A stretch of DNA of 21,543 nt from Cladosporium sp. IMV 00045. Lineage: Eukaryota; Ascomycota; Dothideomycetes; Cladosporiales; Cladosporiaceae. The stretch is taken from contig MSJI02000147.1 in NCBI GenBank assembly GCA_001931905.2, positions 1 through 21,543 on the forward strand. The letters run 5' to 3'. Under the pieces are notes generated by a model. That model made no database searches. It was not told the DNA's origin and was given only the letters and a program-made list of their open reading frames with translations. This document shows positions 18,197 through 21,543 of the stretch, piece after piece. Every line of letters begins with the position of its first letter. Position 1 is the stretch's first letter. The position numbers and the translations under genes were made by a program.

Positions 18197-18583
18197 AGCT
18201 ACCACCAGCGGCCGGCAGGAAGAAGAAGGAAGCTTCTCAGCCAGCCACTGCCACCCAATCAATGCGTTTACACTCCTCCGTATCTTGCCTGAGAGGAAGA
18301 GTACCCAATACAATACTGTCTACATGTAGAGTGTGAGTTGGCCACGCCCGCTCCCGCTTTCGGCATCGTCTATCGCCTTCCAATATTCTTATTTTTACAT
18401 GAGTTTATTCTCGTGCGCAGGTAGGGGTAAAGTGGAGTTTGCCTCCCAGAGCAGCACCGCATCAAGAAGAGTCGTCGTCCTCACCGATCCGGACCCCACG
18501 CCGCCCCCGGACATGCCCGCATAACATGGCTGCTGCATCGACCACCACTCGTCTGCGCCAGACACCCAGACATAGCACACACA

Positions 18584-18585
<2 letters not shown>

Positions 18586-18634
<49 letters not shown>
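18586..18634 (+). repeat. (CA)24 dinucleotide microsatellite
   Basis: An uninterrupted CA tract of 49 bases, preceded by a short imperfect CACA stretch from 18576 and followed by CGCACGCA-type alternating purine-pyrimidine sequence to about 18680. Confidence 0.95.
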
Positions 18635-18637
<3 letters not shown>

Positions 18638-19101
18638 CCACGCACACCTACGCACGCAGCGCGCGCACGCACGCACGCACTCACACCAATTTTCTGCTGC
18701 CTCTCTGCCTGTATGTCTCTAACCCACGCCTCTGCACTGCCCTCTTTCCATCTCGGTCTCTGGAGCAGCCCTGCACGGCAAACGGGTATCCCCAGCACGG
18801 CCAAACAGCCAGACTGCACGCCGAAACTCTGTCTACATGTCTACCTGTCCACGGCCACTCCCTTTGGCAAGCACCCACCTCCATACCTACCCGACTTTGA
18901 CGCCGTGGGCGTTGAACGTGCGCCGGCCCTTTCGCACCGCTTCCACCTGTCCCGATGCCCGCCGCCTCCGCCTGCTTGCCTTTTTGGCATACCAGCAGGA
19001 GGCTGGACCGGTCCAACTGCGCGGGGGAAAAAACAAGACCTGCCTAACCACTTGCTGTCGTTGCTTCTTCTCTTGCTGGCTTGCTTGCTTGCTTTGCGCA
19101 G

Positions 19102-19496
19102 GTAAGGTATGCTCTCATTGCTGCTTTGCCTGCTGCTGCTCCACCGCCATCTCCCATCTACCCTGCCAGGTTGCGTACCGTACCAATACCCGTGCCCGTA
19201 CCTAGCCTTCCTTTCGTCTACTTTCGGCCGGTACATGCACCCCAATCGACCACATCCACATCCCACTTCCCTGCCTGGCCTTACCGTACTCTGGCCTCCG
19301 CCTCCTCTGCCTCTCCCCTGTCCGTCTGCTTGGGCCGTGCTGTCACCGTCAATTTCCTTCTTTGCTCGCCTCTGCCCTGTCCGCCGCGGCTGACGTTTCG
19401 TGTCTGTCGTGACCTAATACAACCAATCTGCCCTTCCAATTTCTCCCACGTACCAACATCGAACCAAAACTACAATACGCACTTCTCACCCTTCAG
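19102..19496 (+). other. Candidate 5'-leader intron of the bHLH gene
   Basis: CAG/GTAAGG at 19099-19107 is a strong donor and CACCCTTCAG ending at 19496 a good acceptor. Possible branch points are GGCTGACG and CCTAATAC, but both lie further from the acceptor than usual. Splicing would remove the ATGs near 19108 and 19232 and leave an ATG-free leader of 217 nt before 19714. Confidence 0.3.
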
Positions 19497-19713
19497 CTGA
19501 ACCCATCTGTGTTCCCCCGTGATCGCCCAGCCTTCACTCTCAGCCCATCTAGCGTGGTTGCCTACCCGTCGGGCACACCGTCTGTATTGCCCCCAAGGCT
19601 GTCGATACAACCCGGAGCACGCTGCGTCGCTGATACATCAGCCTGCGCTGCCCACTCATATCTGCGTCCCGGCCTGCCGGTTCACCCTTGCACCTCTTTG
19701 ATCCTCCTCCTCA

Positions 19714-20883
19714 ATGACAGCTCTACACTCCAGCTTCACTCCCGCTTTTTTCGGTCACGGCCCTTTCGACACCATGCCGGACCAACCTTCAGATCAGGAT
19801 TGGCAGCACCACCATCAGCAGAACGCGCAACACAACAATTACATTCCACACATGCCCATGCTCACCGGCCAATGGGCTCCCCAGGCTCAAACGCACTCGA
19901 ATACGCAACAACCACCGCAACAGCAACAACAAATGCTCAGCATGCCGGGCATGGATCGTCGCTTTTACCACGAGAATGATTCCACGACGTACATGTCCTA
20001 CACAACCACCGGCACGTCAAATAACCTTATTTCGCCCGGCTTTGGACCGCCGGAGAACGCGTGGTCAGATATTGACATGAACACGCCGTCTAATTTCGAC
20101 TCTCCAAACGATCCCCTCGATTCCTATTCTCAACGCCTCCAACCACCACCCAGAGTTTCGAGCAACTCCAAACACTCGCACGCCCACGCGCCCTCCCTCA
20201 GCCCGCACCAAGAGGCTCCTGATCCCATGAACGTCGACCGCCCGTCCATGCCAGGCCGCGCACAAACCGACCCCAGCGTCAAAACCCTCGGCTTCAAACC
20301 GTCAAACAAACCCCCATCGATCGTCAAATCCCAACCCCCAGTCAGCGACGAAGCCGAAAGCGACGACGACTTCGCCGCATCGGAGTCCAACCTCACCACC
20401 ACCAACTCGAACAATTCCAAACACCCCCCTCCCTCCTCAACCAACACCAACACCACCACCCCCTCCAACCGCGGCCGCAAACGCCAACGCATCCCGCACA
20501 CGGCCGTCGAGCGCCGCTACCGCGAAAACCTCAACGCGCACCTCGAGCGCCTCCGCCAAACCATCCCCTCGCTCGCCACCCGCCGCTCCTCCGCCGGCCT
20601 CACCATCCCCGCCATCCCCAACGCAACAAACCACCACCGCTGCAGCGAACCCACCCTCCTCCCTTCCTCGGCGGCCTCGGACGGCGCCAAGCCGAGTAAA
20701 TGCGAGATTCTCAATGGTGCAATCGAGCATATCGGCGCGGTGGGCAGGGAGAATGCCGCGCTCAGAGAGGAGGTGAAGGATCTCAGGGCCAGGGTGGAGG
20801 ATTTGCAGAGGTGGTATAGTGCTACGCTTAGGAATGCGGGTGGGGGGCAGGGGGTTGGGGTTGGGGGTGGGTTTGGTGGGTGA
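19714..20883 (+). CDS. bHLH transcription factor, SREBP/Tye7-type basic region
   Basis: The 389-residue protein has a Gln/His/Pro/Ser-rich N-terminal two thirds and a bHLH domain at about 253-370. The basic region RGRKRQRIPHTAVERRYREN contains H262, E266 and R270 for E-box contact, with Tyr at 269 where most bHLH proteins have Arg. That Tyr is the hallmark of SREBP-class factors and of yeast Tye7, and allows binding to both E-boxes and sterol-response elements. Helix 1 ends at RQTIPSLATR; a loop of about 45 residues, Ser/Pro-rich, separates it from helix 2 (KCEILNGAIEHIG), which runs into a leucine-zipper-like coil ending RWYSATL. No membrane segment is present, so it is not a membrane-anchored SREBP. 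The ATG at 19714 is the first after an in-frame TGA; M21 (19774) is an alternative. No intron in the coding part. Confidence 0.9.
   Translation: MTALHSSFTPAFFGHGPFDTMPDQPSDQDWQHHHQQNAQHNNYIPHMPMLTGQWAPQAQTHSNTQQPPQQQQQMLSMPGMDRRFYHENDSTTYMSYTTTGTSNNLISPGFGPPENAWSDIDMNTPSNFDSPNDPLDSYSQRLQPPPRVSSNSKHSHAHAPSLSPHQEAPDPMNVDRPSMPGRAQTDPSVKTLGFKPSNKPPSIVKSQPPVSDEAESDDDFAASESNLTTTNSNNSKHPPPSSTNTNTTTPSNRGRKRQRIPHTAVERRYRENLNAHLERLRQTIPSLATRRSSAGLTIPAIPNATNHHRCSEPTLLPSSAASDGAKPSKCEILNGAIEHIGAVGRENAALREEVKDLRARVEDLQRWYSATLRNAGGGQGVGVGGGFGG
20838..20880 (+). other. G-quadruplex-prone tract at the end of the bHLH coding region
   Basis: At least six runs of three or more G, separated by one to a few bases, encode the Gly-rich tail (GGGQGVGVGGGFGG) just before the stop. 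The pattern satisfies the usual G3N1-7 rule on the sense strand, so both DNA and mRNA could fold. Confidence 0.6.
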
Positions 20884-21543
20884 TGTGGATTGATGGGATT
20901 GATAGGGTTGGAGGGATGTTGGAGTGGAGTGTTTGATGGGTTATGTCGTTTTTGGTTTGTGGTTTGTGGTTTTGATTACTTTGTTGCTTTGAGGTGCGGC
21001 TCCGACCCCGCTCTGGACGGCGAAGGGCACGAGGCAAGGGCAGAGCGAAGGTTATGGCGATGTGTTTTTGTTCCTGTTATCGGCACTCTCATCAACGAAC
21101 GTTACTTTAGTGTGAGGGATCCGCCGCCACGGACGAATCGATTCTTGGAAGTTTGGGAGCCTGCTTGTCTCTTTCGATTAGGGCGTTTGGGAGGTGAATC
21201 GAACAGGACCGATCACGACAGAACGGGTCATTCAGCGAAATGCGGTAACGAAAGGGAAAGCACAGGAAGGAGGGTCGGTTTCTCCTTTTTCTTTTTTTTT
21301 TCTTTTTTTGTTGTTTCTCTGGAAGCATGGGGTCCTTTTTGGTGACCGCATAATGACTGTTTGGAATCAGTGTGGCGATGTACGGTAGTCTAGTTGAATG
21401 GTCAGGGTATGAAATGAATGGTATTGTAATGCCACCAAGCCTACCTACTTGCTCTATCTTCGGCGATAGATTATGTCTCTTTTTCATCTGTCCCTTTCCC
21501 ATGTTCGTCTTCCATGTTCACGTTTCTACTTTCAGCTTTCATC
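20884..21543. other. 3' flank of the bHLH gene
   Basis: No gene is supported to the window end. The stretch contains T-rich sequence at 21281-21316 and is likely the 3' untranslated region plus intergenic DNA. The minus frame 21107-21502 is Lys-rich only because it reads the T-rich tract in reverse. Confidence 0.4.

Larger units (their letters stand above)
15930..19713. other. 3.8-kb gene-poor region upstream of the bHLH gene
   Basis: No open frame here looks like a real protein on either strand. The region is patchy: adenine-rich with GCAA-type repeats near 16340-16420, a run of CCAAT motifs at 16673-17054, an AGC tract, a CA tract, and strongly pyrimidine-rich sequence from about 18700 to 19700. 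It probably holds the I9-like gene's 3' flank followed by a large promoter and long 5' leader of the bHLH gene. A non-coding transcript is possible. Several overlapping open frames (for example 17763-18156) exist because stops are scarce there, not because of visible coding signal. Confidence 0.4.

Noticed and set aside
21107..21502. Lys-rich 131-codon minus frame at the right edge.
   Set aside because: Its Lys run is the T-rich tract read on the other strand, and the rest resembles no protein.

Overview
The window looks like nuclear DNA of a filamentous ascomycete, probably a Dothideomycete (inference; no marker gene is present). The support is: short introns (50-100 bp) with GTAAGT/GTATGT-type donors, CTAAC or CTGAY branch points and CAG/TAG acceptors; a Zn(II)2Cys6 regulator with a fungal middle homology region; a DUF1989 protein; an Yme2/RNA12 protein; and moderately GC-rich, compact gene spacing. 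Nothing prokaryotic, viral or transposon-like was recognised.

Layout, left to right. (1) The first coding exon of an unrecognised minus-strand gene (98-261) runs off the left edge through a predicted intron. (2) A minus-strand DUF1989 (urea carboxylase-associated family) protein, 601-1491. (3) A two-exon minus-strand Zn2Cys6 transcription factor of 1050 aa, 1917-5132, with about 1.7 kb of upstream DNA. (4) A minus-strand ribonucleotide reductase inhibitor of the Spd1/Dif1 type with a PIP-box-like motif, 6820-7566, divergent from (5) yme2, the mitochondrial inner-membrane RNA12/RRM protein, two exons, 8538-11119. (6) The mRNA 3'-end processing factor pcf11, minus strand, two exons, 12027-14307, convergent with yme2 and divergent from (7) a small secreted protein with a peptidase-inhibitor-I9 (subtilisin propeptide) fold, three exons, 15296-15929. 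(8) A gene-poor, low-complexity stretch of about 3.8 kb leading to (9) a bHLH transcription factor with an SREBP/Tye7-type basic region, 19714-20883.

The genes do not form an obvious cluster; they are mostly housekeeping and regulatory. Possible functional links are the divergent pair RNR inhibitor/yme2 (dNTP control and mtDNA maintenance) and the long leader of the bHLH gene, which resembles a large regulatory region.

The strongest unusual observation is in the I9 gene. Its second intron only keeps the reading frame if it is read as a spliceosomal twin intron (stwintron): an internal 55-nt intron interrupts the external intron's donor between its first G and the following TATGT. A second notable point is that the pcf11 stop codon sits at TTT-TGA. 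A +1 shift there opens 18 more protein-like codons, which could be a frameshift mutation, a sequence error or a recoding site.
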